A stretch of 64,000 nt of DNA from Gloeopeniophorella convolvens (Eukaryota > Basidiomycota > Agaricomycetes > Russulales), in assembly GCA_022496205.1 (NCBI GenBank), contig WTXD01000033.1, positions 1 to 64,000 of the forward strand. The letters run 5' to 3'. Positions 49,016 through 59,578 of the stretch are shown here, one piece after another. Positions within the stretch are counted from its first letter, which is position 1. Each line of letters begins with the position of its first letter. A program made the translations under genes and the position numbers. The notes beneath the pieces are model-generated. The model was not told where the DNA came from. It was given only the letters and a program-made list of their open reading frames with translations, and made no database searches.

Positions 49016-49500
49016 TGTTGAGACGGACAGTGTCCTGGCGGCTCTGATTAGATTAGATATGGACCTAATGATCAAGGACTATCTTATCTTGTGTACATAA
49101 TGTTCTAGACTTAAGGCTGTGTTCAGCCCCACATTCGTTTCCATGTTCTGGACTATTCTAGGGCATTCCATGACCCACCTTGTACTCCGGTACCCACTCT
49201 TACTCCGTTTCATGTGGGTCTCCTAGGCTTTCTAAGCAGTGTTTATCACATGCTATCTGTCGCTCCTTACTGTATATAAGGACCTCTTTCTTCACCTTTG
49301 TAGCCTCAGTCTTTTGACCTTCTCTGACTGAGGCAAGTACACTACCACTCCTTTCACTTCTACCTTATGCTTACTTTACCTTATAGCGTCACTTTGTGTC
49401 CTTCAGGTATTGCACTAATGTATAAGTCTTTTGACCTTCTCTGACTGAGCGTCACTTTGTGTCCTTCAGTTGTCACTCCACCCTCTGCTGCGCTTCAACA
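49016..49500 (+). repeat. 3' LTR of copia element
   Basis: 485 bp, same termini and sequence as 43322-43806. It is followed by the TTTTT target duplication at 49501-49505. Confidence 0.97.
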
Positions 49501-50037
49501 TTTTTGTGGGCTTTTTTTGTCCCGCAGTCTGGCGAGCTGATGTACTATATCCACAAGTGCTTTACATTATGAGACTGATTGTCAGAGGGAGAGGATGCCC
49601 CGCAGACGTACCATTGCACGAGAATGCGAATGGTCCAGCTTTGCTTGGATGGCCATCGCGATGACCAAACCTTCATCCAACGACTTTCCAGCTGTTCCAG
49701 TGCCTTTGAGCTGAGGTGGTGGTCTTTCAGCAGACGGTGCGCCGATTCTTGTGACTCGGCGCCGTCATCGTACGACACACGAAACTCGGTTTTGCTCTGG
49801 TACATATCCTCAATGGCATTGACTTGATCTTTGATGCACCAGAGTTGTTCGACCGGCACCTGTATTGATCACGACATTCACCGGGGAATCTTCAAAAGTT
49901 GAAGAAATCAGTCATACCTTCGCGCCCTCGCTTAACACATCGCCCGCAACGGCAGCGCATAATTGCTGCCGGTCATCCAAGGGTGGCGATGAGGTTGCGC
50001 TGGGCTCTGCTTGAGAAAGGTGGAATAGTTTTGGCAT

Positions 50038-51324
50038 ACAATGTATTCAATGCCGGAAGGTTGCGCACTAGGAGACAGCAGAGGAGAGAGGGGGGGAGAC
50101 AAGACAGAGTCTCCCAGGACGCAGAGGTACCCCAACTGCCAGCGAGACAAGGCGCGCAGCAAGATCCATGCGCGCATAAGGTCTAGCAAGATCTTGGGAT
50201 CTTCGAAGAGCATAAAAAAATGTCGCTGGACGCGAAGAAGAAGGAGTGCGATGTCGCAATGTTGCGCACGATCAGGATGCTACAGGAAACAAATCAGACG
50301 TTGCTATAGGAGATAGGCTAGTGTACATACCGCTCTCTTGCATTTGGCCACTTCGAGCAGCAATACGGAGCCCGCGCTGTCGTTTCAGAGCCTCGGGGGT
50401 AGACTGAACGCAAATCCCGGCGTGCCCGAGACACCCGGCTACTGCGCGCTCTCTGCACCACTTCACGACCCTTCAAGGGCAATGATCTGTTACCAGGGCC
50501 TTACCTGCGCCCATATTTTGGAATGCATGCAGCCACGCGACCCTCGACTGTGCGAGGGAGCCATTTTACTCATTCGAGGTGCTAACTTGAAGAAATTTGC
50601 ATACAGTTCCTGGTGCTGCGGCCCCTTGGACCGATTTGGAACCGGAGGACAACAGTTTGCATTGCGAGTGGAGCTCCGTATCTAAACATTTTAGGTAGTG
50701 GCTGAAAAAGGGAGAGGCGGGAGGGCCGACGTAGTACCGCTTCAAGCAGAGGGCGGGAGGACTGGTCTAGAGCTTGTGACAGCGTGACAAGACGATTAGA
50801 TATGATAAAGGCCTTTATCTCGCTATTTAGACGCCCATCTGTCAAAAAAACGATGGCGTCATTTGTTACTGCCAGCATGCCTGATCCAACTCGTCAACGT
50901 CACGGGATCGAGGTTTTCGGCCGGCGTCGGCGGCCCCGGCATCGCAGTCCCACGATTCTGTTCCTCCCGCTCACGCTTCCTTGGGCTCGAGTGGATTTAG
51001 GAAATCTATTCCGTATGATGCGTAGAATGATAGTAATTATGCAATGATTAGGGTATCTTTGTAATAAGTGAACCAGTAATCAAAGAAGGAATACATATAC
51101 GGGTAACCAAAAGCACAGATCCACGACACTTTCAATGCGGGGGCCGGCCCTGCGTATGTGCCAGTGGCAGAGAGTAGCAGCCGCTGACATAGGACACTTT
51201 TCAAGTACTAGAGATCTCATGTGTATGAGATCCGGAGAACCCCGAGGAACCTCTGTGCTCGCACAGCCCAATCCCGAGTTAGTAGAGAGCTGGAGTGGAT
51301 GATCGACTACTTGACATGATTGTC
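50038..51324. other. Intergenic with possible exon remnants
   Basis: A minus-strand frame around 50100-50290 contains FFMLFEDPKILLDLMRAW and leucine-rich flanks, which could be an old exon of an unrecognised gene upstream of the MULE start. A further frame at 50582-50878 has no recognisable content. I found no convincing transposon terminal inverted repeats for the MULE here. Confidence 0.25.
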
Positions 51325-53326
51325 CTAAGATGGGAATGAAGCCCCTTGAAGGAGTTGAGGTTCGTCGGATACGAAGGAGGAGAGAGCGCGAAGCTCCTCG
51401 ACGAGCTTGGAGAATGCAACCGGGCCTGGTCCAGGGTCTTGTAGGCTTAGGCGAACGGAAGGAGTGCCGGGGCGCTTGGGCAGGAACGGGCCATTCACGA
51501 GTGCATATACGCCCTCACAAACACCCGAGAACGCCTCACGCACCGCGGGCTCAATGCGTCCGCGGAGCTCCCACGGTGGAGACAACCACGGCACGACCTC
51601 GCTCGCGATGAGCGCGATCTGCTCGGAGAGCGGGCCGCCCGCGCGCAAAGGCGCAGCGAGGTCCGCCAGCAGGTTCACCAGAACGATGAGCCCGCCATTC
51701 GCGCGGAGGCTGTCGAGGTCGCGGACCGCATGCTCAAGTGAGGGTGGAGGCGCCACGAGTGTTGCGAGCGTGCCGAGGTCCGCGGCGTCCTCGGGGAGCA
51801 CTTTGGTCACGGCATTGGAGGCGAGTATCGCTTGGATGCAGCGCGCTGCCGCTGCAACGTTGCGCTCGTCATGGTAGAGCAATGGCGCCATGGCGATGGT
51901 CCAAGACATGGCGCTGGCGCCTTCGAAGGGTGCTCCCAGGAGAAGTCTGAGAGAGTGGTCCTCTGGTTTCAGGGCGAATGCATCCCAGAGCGCGCGGACA
52001 CCGACCAGGGCACGATGGTGGCGGATGGGTTCGGGAAGTGAAGCGTCGCAGCTGTCGAAGAGGCATTGAAACCGGAAGGAAAGGAGCGTGTGGTGTTCGA
52101 CCAGGTACTTCACGACAGGCCGGAGATCCCGATTGACGACAAGTGCCGCGTGCACACCCTCGAAAAAGGCTTCGATCTCGTGGACATCCTCGGCACCATC
52201 CAGCTCCCATATAAGCTGTCTGCCAAGCACGCTTGCTTCAGCTTGCACGGCTTGAGAAGCGAGGCGTTTCTTCAGGCCAGCACGGAACTGATAGTAGAAT
52301 AATGGGACGCTGAAGGTGGTATCCTCCAGCGCGTCTCGCCAATGTTTGAAGTCCCACTTGTATGCGGACCAGAACCGAATGGCGGCGAGGACTAGCCAAT
52401 GAAGACCGGACAATGCCTTCGCGGGATAATTTGTGAGACTCCATACGAGCGGCGAGAGAGGAGTTGAATACGGAAAATTGAGACAAGCAAGGGGAAGAAT
52501 GGTGAGGAGGGCATATGTGCAAGCCATTGCAACGACGAAACCGAGAGTCACGAAGGCGACGGTGTCCTGGATTGGGAAGAGGAATTCGACCATGCCGACG
52601 AAGAATAGGAAAACGGAAATGTGGAGTAACAAGGGTACCATCTTCAATGCGTGGGACATATGAAATTTTGAAACTCCATGGAACACAAAGGCGCGGAGAC
52701 GAGCCTGGGCAGCAGGATCGGAAGACTGCCCTTGTGTCATCTGCAGGTAGTTCCTCGACCACTGTTGCATCAAGGTCGCTATGAGAGCGCAGGTGAGGCT
52801 TAGACACAAGCTCAGGAACCAGAGAACGTTGATGCGTATACTTGACGATGATGCATGGAACGGCGGGAGGGGAGAAGGTGCGGGGGCGGATGTCCCGTTT
52901 GAGATAGCGCTGAGTTGCTGGGTGACTTGAGAAAGGAGGGCCACGGTGGCGTCTCCGGAGTCTCGTTGAAGAGTCTTGTAGCTCTCCAAGATGAAGCTGG
53001 CCACGGTGGTAGAAAACAGACCCGTCTATCGGAGAGACATCTCAGGTGGGGCGGAAAGGACGGGCAGGAACGACGACGCACGAAAATCAGGATCCCATCT
53101 GCGTCTCCTTGCCAGGTGTCAACGAGTTCCTTGTCGTACTTTTCGGACTTCTTGAGGGAGCGCGACCAGAACCTGGATGCAATTTCATGCTGGTTCTCGT
53201 GGGCACCTGCGGGTCCGGGTTCAGCAAACAAAGGCTATGACTGATAGTGATCGGCAACTTACCACCAACGTCGCATATAGTAGACGTCTCCGATGAGTGG
53301 GGACTAGAAAGAAGTGTGCTGTCCAT
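51325..53326 (-). CDS. DUF6535 multi-pass membrane protein
   Basis: It starts at ATG 53324-53326 (MDSTLLSSPHSSETSTICDVG). A GTAAGT intron leads to AHENQHEIASRFWSRSLKK and the family's opening motif KYDKELVDTWQGDADGILIF. A GTGCGT intron then continues into GLFSTTVASFILESYKTL. Three to four helices follow (VLWFLSLCLSLTCALIATLM; VPLLLHISVFLFFVGMVEFL; AFVTLGFVVAMACTYALLTI), with LMQQWSRNYLQ typical of DUF6535. The C-terminal 320 residues form a mostly helical, soluble region. DUF6535 proteins are numerous in mushroom genomes and have no known function. The stop is at 51325. Confidence 0.88.
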
Positions 53327-54047
53327 CAGCCAATGTAGTTAGCCGTGCTCGAGTCGTGCGGGCTTTCGTTTTGTGCTGGGGTGGGTATCAGGGAGGCCAT
53401 GACGATGATTTGAACGCGGGTTTATAAACGAAGGCAGTCACGCGCACGGGTCGCGGGGATCTGAAAGGCAGACCTGAGATTTTCTCACATCTATCCAGAG
53501 ACAGAATAGCGAGGAAGAGTTGGTCGCACAGCATCCTAGGACAACGTGAGCGCAGGACGGACATTGTCACCGGCAATTGGCCCCGTTTCACGATCACGCG
53601 CGCTTCTCTGCGGACCGACAGTGGCGGCATTCGCCGCCAACGCTCGGGTTGTGCTGCGCTCCTGAGAACGCCGCTGCCAGATTCACCAAGATGCCCTGAA
53701 ACATCGAGCAGACGGAGTAGACGAGAACCAAAGTGTTCTGTACAAAACGATGGTGTATCTCACCCCTGGGGAACACCATATCACTAGCGCTTCTGGTCAT
53801 CGTACCTATTGAGTTCGCCGCGGTGCAACCTGTCAGGGCACAGTGCACAACCTATAATCCCTCGTGAGTGTCCACCTTCGTGGCTCCATTGGTAATATAG
53901 CGGTCAAATAAAAAAATAAACGACTGCGGCGGCAGATCGGATACTCTCTTCCATGGATGGACAGCGCCCAGGGAGCGAACCGAGAGGACAAGCGCGTGTG
54001 GCAGTGAGACTGAAGCTTAGCTTCAAGTAGTCTCGTTCCCGCCGTTT
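53327..54047. other. Intergenic
   Basis: Upstream region of the DUF6535 gene. Two minus-strand frames (53388-53630 and 53594-53848) show no recognisable content. A short palindromic gaagcttagcttc lies at about 54012. Confidence 0.3.
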
Positions 54048-54157
54048 ACAGAGCCGGCTAGGAGGGTTGAAATTGTCGGTTGTTGAGCGTTGTCATTGGT
54101 ACATCGAATTTAGAATCTGAAATGGTGCCTGAGAAAACCCTCGCTAGCCGGCTCTGT
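54048..54157. repeat. 110-bp inverted repeat, MITE-like
   Basis: ACAGAGCCGGCTAGGAGGGT at the left matches the complement of the right end (ACCCTCGCTAGCCGGCTCTGT) with one gap, giving about 24-bp arms around a 60-bp spacer. The CAGAG start is hAT-like, but I see no 8-bp target duplication. It abuts the outer edge of the inverted-repeat element that follows. Confidence 0.45.
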
Positions 54158-54351
54158 GAACGTCTGGTGCATTTCGCATGGGAGACCCCCCATCGTGACA
54201 ATCCATCACGCGGCATCACGCTTCACATGGATTGCGCGTAATCCTCATGACACACTCGCCGATTATCTTTGCAGCACAAGTCTTTACTCTTGCTCTTCTA
54301 AGTCACTCCCACCGTCGTCCTCGTCCTTGCTTCATGCTCTCTTCTTCAGCA

Positions 54352-54480
54352 CCTCACCCTCACCCTCGCCCTCACCCTCAACTGGCCCTCACCCTAAATC
54401 CTAGCCCCAAAACCCTCACCCTAGCCCCAAAACCCTCACCCTAAACCTCACCCTAGCCCCGAAACCTCACCCTACCCCCA
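54352..54480 (+). repeat. Telomere-like C-rich array
   Basis: Degenerate tandem CCCTCA/CCCTAA/CCCTAGCCCC units, for example ccctaaatcctagcccc and ccctaaacctcaccctag. These are variants of the fungal telomere complement CCCTAA. Confidence 0.75.
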
Positions 54481-55704
54481 AGTCCTTTAAGCCGGAAATT
54501 ACTCTAGAGCTCAAATCGTCCTTGCGCTCTGGCTCCTGGGGACTCCGCCCGCGTGTCACTTTGGGCTTGCACTTAGTGGACACGGCTCTCGCACTGGCCC
54601 ACCTCTGGTCGACATCATCGAGCGCGTGGAGGCATCATCCGAGATGGAATCGGTGTCGCGTGAGGATGGGAAGGGTGAGGCGTGTTGCGAGTCCGGGAGC
54701 CCGAGGGCGGGTAGTGCAGGGACGGCTAGGAGTACCGGTGAGTGAGTCCTATCCACTTTCCCTTTACTGTGCACGCAGACAGATGTACCACGTCTGCCCC
54801 GTCTTTTCCCATTAATAGCCCATGTCCAACGTAGACTGCTGTAACAACAACGTGTGCACCGTGCGTGTGATGCCGCCACGCTGCCCCGTTCTCCTTACGT
54901 TCGCATCGTCCCCGTCTGCCACTGTTCCGGACCGCTTCGTTCCGCCTTTCGCGAGTGCCCACCGCCGAGCCAGATAACTCTTGTGAAGATTGCCAATATC
55001 ACAGAGTCGTGGACCATTCTGAGCGCGGACTCCCTAACTCTATGTGCGCGGAGGTAATGACGCGTGCGTTTGATGTTTTATCTCCCTTGTGTGCGCTCCT
55101 TTAGGTTTCTTGTTCCATCGCACGCGTTCACTCCGCACCACCACACATCTTGTTGTAAGTACGTCGCGTGCTCTGTGCGTGCAATGCTGTCGAAACGGCA
55201 CATTTTCGTTATCTGATCCCATTCGCCTCCGACTACCTCGTGTTCGCACTCCTTCTCGCCACCGCTATTGTCCATCCACCTCGCCTCCGTCACCACTGTC
55301 CTCGCACCCTCGCACGCCTGCCAATCCTGTCCAAAGCCACCGCCGAGCACCATGCCACCAACGCCATCAAGACTCGAATTTCGATAACAACCCCACGAGT
55401 TCTGTACTCTAAGAAGATTTGTCCTGTGCTGCGGACTGAATCATCTCACCTCTGCTCCCCAAACCCGCTGCCTGCCATCTGATTGCACCTCCGCCATCCG
55501 CCATCTCGCAAACCGTACGCGCCGCCGATACCATCACATCCTCGCGCTCGCGTCGATCTAACTCTTGTCAACTCGTCTCATCTTTGCCCCGTATCGGCTA
55601 CTATCCGTCTCCCTCCCCCTCTCACATCTACGTCTTCTCGTCTGGATGGCATCTCCAACACTCGTACTTCACCCTCCTGGCACGAGACCGGCAGTTCAAC
55701 TAGA

Positions 55705-55815
55705 GTTTTGGGGTTAGGGCGTTAGGGTGAGGGTTTCGGGTCTAGGGTCTAGGGTGTTAGGGTGAGGGTTTTAAGTTTAGGGTGAGGATATTTCAGGTCT
55801 AGGGTGAGGGTGAGG
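55705..55815 (+). repeat. Telomere-like G-rich array
   Basis: Degenerate TTAGGG/GTGAGGG/TCTAGGG units (ggggttagggcgttagggtgagg and following), the mirror orientation of the array at 54352. Confidence 0.75.
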
Positions 55816-56044
55816 ACCAACATATAAATTCACTACAGTACTGAGTCTATCATCTCGACGCGTCTAAAGCGAGGACGCGCCTAGTCATGTGATGCTAATT
55901 TACACAATCAAGATGACAGGAAGCGTGACAATCGTCACGATGGGGGGTCTCCCAAGCGAAATACCCCAGACGTTGCAGGAGTCAGCCGAGCTGGATCTCT
56001 GCAACGATCTGGAACCGAGACTAAGCTTCAAGCTTCGAGGACCG

Positions 56045-57105
56045 TCGACAGCGCTCTCGTCATACAATCCGGCTCTATCCTTAGCAGCGTATCCGTCTCT
56101 TTTCAATAGACTCGGTAGCCTGATTAACATTCTAGACAGGGTATCAAGACCCCTCGGGACATCATGCAACCAGGGTTCTCGAGGCGCATCGTTTTTGACC
56201 CACACATCGATCCAAGTTCGTGCTTCTCAAGCTTCGGGCTTCAATCGATTCCTACGGCACCTCATGTGTTGCGTTCTCTACCCTCGGCCCGCTGTATGAG
56301 CGCGATCTGAACACCCGTCGCTGCCCGCACTTTGGCTCCTCGGAGTGACCGCGAGTGGCCAAGTGACCTTGGCTCAGTGTTGTATCTCCTCGTATCACCC
56401 ACGGCAACCACGTTCCCTGCCTGTTACCACGACTACAGCCCGGCGTGTTCCTAGTGACGCCTATGCATTGGGCAGGGCTCAACCGCCCGCGGGCGCTGCA
56501 CAGCATCTCTCCGACAGCTCTGAGTTGTGACGTTGGAAGACAGAGGAAGACCCTGAAACGCCATCGTGGACTATCATGCGTTCATCGACGCCTGTCGCTG
56601 TCATGCTCCTACCATTTCATCTTAGGCGCGGGCTGGTCGCCTCTGAGTACGCCGGCAGCCTCACTGGCAATCGAACAGCCTCGAGTGACAATTCTATGCG
56701 GAGGCACACTAACCTTATCGGCTCCTGAAACTCCTCTGGCTTCGTTGACAGAGTTGGATAAGTCAATGGAACGGTGTTCAGTGGCTTCTCATGGGCCGCA
56801 CTTACTGGACTTACCTGAGTCTTCAAGCTTCAAGCTTCAAGGTTTGGGGCACGCCTGCCCCATTCACGCGCCTGCAGACCCTCCATCGTACCATTTCGAC
56901 GGCACTGGTCCACGCACTGTTCACATAACAATGCTCTTTGTGCAGCGTGATGGTTTCGTGGACGAGACATAATATATGCATGATAAGTAGAGTCACTAGA
57001 TGCGGATATAGCAGTGTACGATGTCGTCTAAAGGAAGCAATACACTATCTATTTTGTTCACATACGGTACCATGGGCACGTACGGTCTATCGGCACATCT
57101 ATCTT
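56045..57105. other. Intergenic
   Basis: Frames at 56252-56506 and 56445-56972 show no domain. A short run of repeated gcttcaag units lies at about 56820. No gene is seen. Confidence 0.3.
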
Positions 57106-57645
57106 TCAGGCCGTGTTAGCGACCTCAAATACGATCACCACCTTCAGGCGACCCGGAAGACCCTGCTCCGCGGAGAAGCGGTCAATGCGGGCTGACGGGT
57201 CGTTGAGGTAGCGATATGCGATCTGTCTGAGGCTCTCTGAAGAAGCACCGGCGGGAGTTGGTATCAACTGACGCGGACTGTTTGCGGCACTCTGGTCTGG
57301 ATAGTACACAGAGTCGTCGTCAGGCAAAACCTGTAATAGAGCATTGGTCGAATCATGGTGGGAATGGAGGCGCACGCACGGGGGCCGGTAGTACTGATTT
57401 TCCAGGAGATCCTTGGGTCACGGAAGAGGGTGAATGAAAGGAGATATCGCGTCCACGGCTGTTTGTCCCATCTGAACGCAACCTCTGCGTCTGGGGGTCC
57501 TGGTGGTGAGCACTCGGTCAGCAACATCAGATTTACCCAAATAAAGGCTCCTTACAAGGTCGAAGTAACGGCCTTGGGAGATGTCGGTTTGTGACACTGG
57601 GGAGGAGCTGAAGGGTGGCTGAAACATCTGCTGAGGCTGGTTCAT
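57106..57645 (-). CDS. Small hypothetical protein, family copy A (144 aa)
   Basis: Three exons, each a whole number of codons: 57556-57645 (30 codons, MNQPQQMFQPPFSSSP...), 57380-57499 (40 codons) and 57106-57330 (74 codons plus stop). Introns are GTAAGG..CCACCAG (56 nt) and GTGCGT..TTACAG (49 nt), both phase 0. The N-terminal two thirds are polar and probably disordered. The last 45 residues form a compact domain, LRQIAYRYLNDPSARIDRF then GRLKVVIVFEVANTA. The same domain ends the genes at 60854 and 62868. I do not recognise the family. No signal peptide or membrane helix is present. Function is unknown. Confidence 0.62.
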
Positions 57646-58255
57646 GGGGACTGTGGTTATGAGAAATGCGAGGCTCCGCGACCATAGTTCTGCTGCCCCG
57701 CCCACCGGGAGGTGTTTATAAGTGCTCGACCAGACACGGCTGAATGGCTTAGAACAGCCCAACGCTCCCGAGGGTTGGCTGGGATTGAAAAGCGGCCGAT
57801 TTACGTGCTGCCTTGACATAGCGAACCCATCATTTGCTCAATCATATGGAAGGTGTGTGTGATATTCGAGGCACTGGACCGGAGCAGGGATCAATCCGAT
57901 TCGAGATTAAGGCGTACTATTTCAGGAAAAGATTCGCATATTCACGGCTTATCTCGATAGATGAAACTGAAGCATCTACAAGGCGTCCACCAATCAACAC
58001 GGCCTGGCGCTGGGAGTTGGGCCAGGGAACACCACCTGCGGGAGGGAGCATCAGCGACGGAGATCACCTCCAAGGTTTCAAGAAAGTGAACCCGCGAGGT
58101 GGACAATCGACCCGCAGCACGGCCCGCATGAAACAACTATGCCTCAAGAAAGTACATGCTTCTGCCAACGGCGGATGGATGATTGAACCTGCCAGAAAGG
58201 AGGTCCCATAAAGGCAGCTCACTCTCCGGCGATGGAAAAGTCGCGCCTGTCTAAT
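57646..58255. other. Intergenic
   Basis: Upstream region of copy A and downstream of the 2H phosphoesterase. No gene seen. Confidence 0.35.
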
Positions 58256-59184
58256 CTAGATCATGGACCGGAGGTTGCACCCTGCGACACGCACGTAAGC
58301 CCCATCTGGAGCCCAGCTTCCCATTTCGCAGATCTGGAGTTCGTCCACGGACCAAACGCCAAGTCCCTCAGTCCCGCCTGGGGCAGGCGGCGGGAACGCG
58401 GCATAGGAGAAAGGCATGCGGCCTGTGGCACGACGCTGGCCGGGCGGTGGGCGGCGGTAAGTCGTATTGAGAATCGTGCAGTGCAGCTGTACCAAGTATC
58501 GCACGGAGAAGGGGACAGAAGCGGATCAGAACAGCTCGGTATAAGCAATAGCTCCTCAGGGGGAAGGTAGGTGCCAGCGTACCTTGAGCGGACGGCGCTC
58601 ATCGACGAGGAAACCCGCTTGCTTGAACGCACCGTGAACGAATTCTACGTGCTGCCAAATCAGAATCATGTCAACGACACGTGCATGGAGCACACACCAG
58701 CCACGGCGCGGAGGCGGCGGCCCTCCGACGACCGAACGTCAGGCGCAGCGTAGAGCACATGGGCACATGTTGGGTCGGGCTGCATGGTCGCCAACTTGTC
58801 GAGACGCACGAGAAGTGGCGTATGTGCAAGAAGTTCAAGGATGCGCGGGCGCAAGCTGTCGAGGAGGGCACGAGCTCCAGCGAGGTCGCGCGATGTGCCA
58901 GCCGCGAGGGACATCACCCCGAGCGTCAGGTGGAGCCGGCGAGGATTAATTACGATGGAGGGGTCCAGCCCATCGATGGGTGGCTCATGGGCAAGCCAAG
59001 ACGATGTCAACGCAGTCACTGTCTGCCGCAGATCCGCATGGTGGCCAATGGGGAGGGCGAGGAAGTGGGTCAATCGAGGTTTGGGTTGGCGCGCGGTTGT
59101 TTCTGTTGGCTGACTGGGCGACGTAGCAGCGCCACCACGCCTCGGAGGGTGATGTCGTCTTCTCGAAGTGTCAGATTGTTCCAT
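58256..59184 (-). CDS. 2H phosphoesterase, AKAP7/ASCC1-like
   Basis: Two HxT motifs place it in the 2H (LigT/2'-5' RNA ligase-like) phosphoesterase superfamily: RRLHLTLGVMSL in the first half and QLHCTILNTTYRR in the second. Between them lie ARALLDSLRPRILELLA and LLVRLDKLATMQPDPTCAHVLY, matching the AKAP7-type domain. The C-terminus (WSVDELQICEMGSWAPDG, then YVRVAGCNL) is also typical. It starts at ATG 59182-59184 after a basic, disordered lead (MEQSDTSRRRHHPPRRGG). Introns fall near 58700 (GTGTGT after LRAVA) and about 58510-58590. The stop is at 58256. Members hydrolyse cyclic phosphate or trim RNA ends; the substrate here is unknown. Confidence 0.82.
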
Positions 59185-59578
59185 AGAAACTACTCTGAGA
59201 GGGGAAGTTGCAGTGCGACTTGCGTTGCGGATGAGGCCAAGTGAACCGTAGCCACTCAGGCTGCAGAAGTTATTGCGCTCATCGGCGTGGGATTCAGAGA
59301 CAGGCCTCGGTCCGGCTCTCTGGCTCTCTGCCAGCCCTCCATCAGGCTCAGGCTCAGGCTCAGTCAGGGTCGTCCCTCCATCGAGCTCGAGGCATCGCGA
59401 TCGCTCTTCTCGTTAACTGTACTGTATTCTAACGTCACGCCCACTCAACGGTGTATTTATATACTAGCGAAGGTATGATGCATTACAACGGGACTAGACG
59501 CCGCACAAAGCGAGGGAGGGAGAATGCGGGTATGGATGATGCTGCGACTCTTAGATATATATGTAGACAAGAAACCGC
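59185..59578. other. Intergenic with short GGCTCA repeat
   Basis: Lies between EB1 (3' end) and the phosphoesterase (5' end). A four-unit caggct repeat occurs at about 59343-59366. There is a TATA-like tttatatac on the opposite strand. Confidence 0.4.

Larger units (their letters stand above)
43322..49500 (+). mobile_element. Full-length Ty1/copia retrotransposon, 6.2 kb
   Basis: Complete element: two LTRs, primer binding site, gag-pol, polypurine tract, flanked by 5-bp duplications TTTTT (43317-43321 and 49501-49505). The two LTRs are the same length and identical in every position I compared, which implies very recent insertion. The gene order protease, integrase, reverse transcriptase, RNase H identifies Copia/Pseudoviridae. 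It sits in an A/T run of the MULE transposase exon. A one-base frameshift splits the polyprotein near 48300. Confidence 0.97.
40473..50037 (-). pseudogene. MULE-type transposase gene with SWIM finger, twice interrupted
   Basis: DDE-type Mutator-like transposase. Exons on the minus strand: 49918-50037 (MPKLFHLSQA...), 49612-49859, then an exon split by the copia element (49501-49544 joined to 43094-43316), 42265-43022, and 42214 down past the solo LTR. Hallmarks are LDGTFGVSSSRLLLWIAMGL, VVITDTDVKERGAL, CKFHLRQC, NHSESFNGVFKNKY and a SWIM zinc finger CTCADWLQRGGACK|H whose last Cys-x-His is split by the LTR at 40952-41477. Frame is continuous across both insertion points once the insert and one target copy are ignored. 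A TAG at 42354-42356 replaces the residue after CKFHLRQC (Trp is usual), so the gene was also disabled by a point mutation. The end is either 40473 or, if a GTACGT intron is used, about 40 bp further. Confidence 0.82.
54159..55974. mobile_element. Inverted-repeat element with telomere-like subterminal arrays
   Basis: 54159-54200 and 55934-55974 are inverted copies of about 42 bp with four or five differences (core GGGAGACCCCCCATCGTGAC). Weaker similarity continues outward on both sides to gaagctt-containing sequence at about 54012 and 56037. Just inside each arm is a degenerate telomere-like array, C-rich at the left (54352-54480) and G-rich at the right (55705-55815). The 1.2-kb interior has no recognisable ORF. 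A non-autonomous DNA transposon with subterminal repeats is one reading. Superfamily and target duplication are unresolved. Confidence 0.55.

Noticed and set aside
54352..55815. True chromosome end or simple interstitial telomere
   Set aside because: Units are degenerate, arrays are about 110-130 bp, and they sit symmetrically inside inverted arms with ordinary genes on both sides.
59343..59366. CRISPR-like or regulatory repeat array
   Set aside because: Only about four CAGGCT units, a plain microsatellite. No CRISPR array exists in this eukaryotic window.
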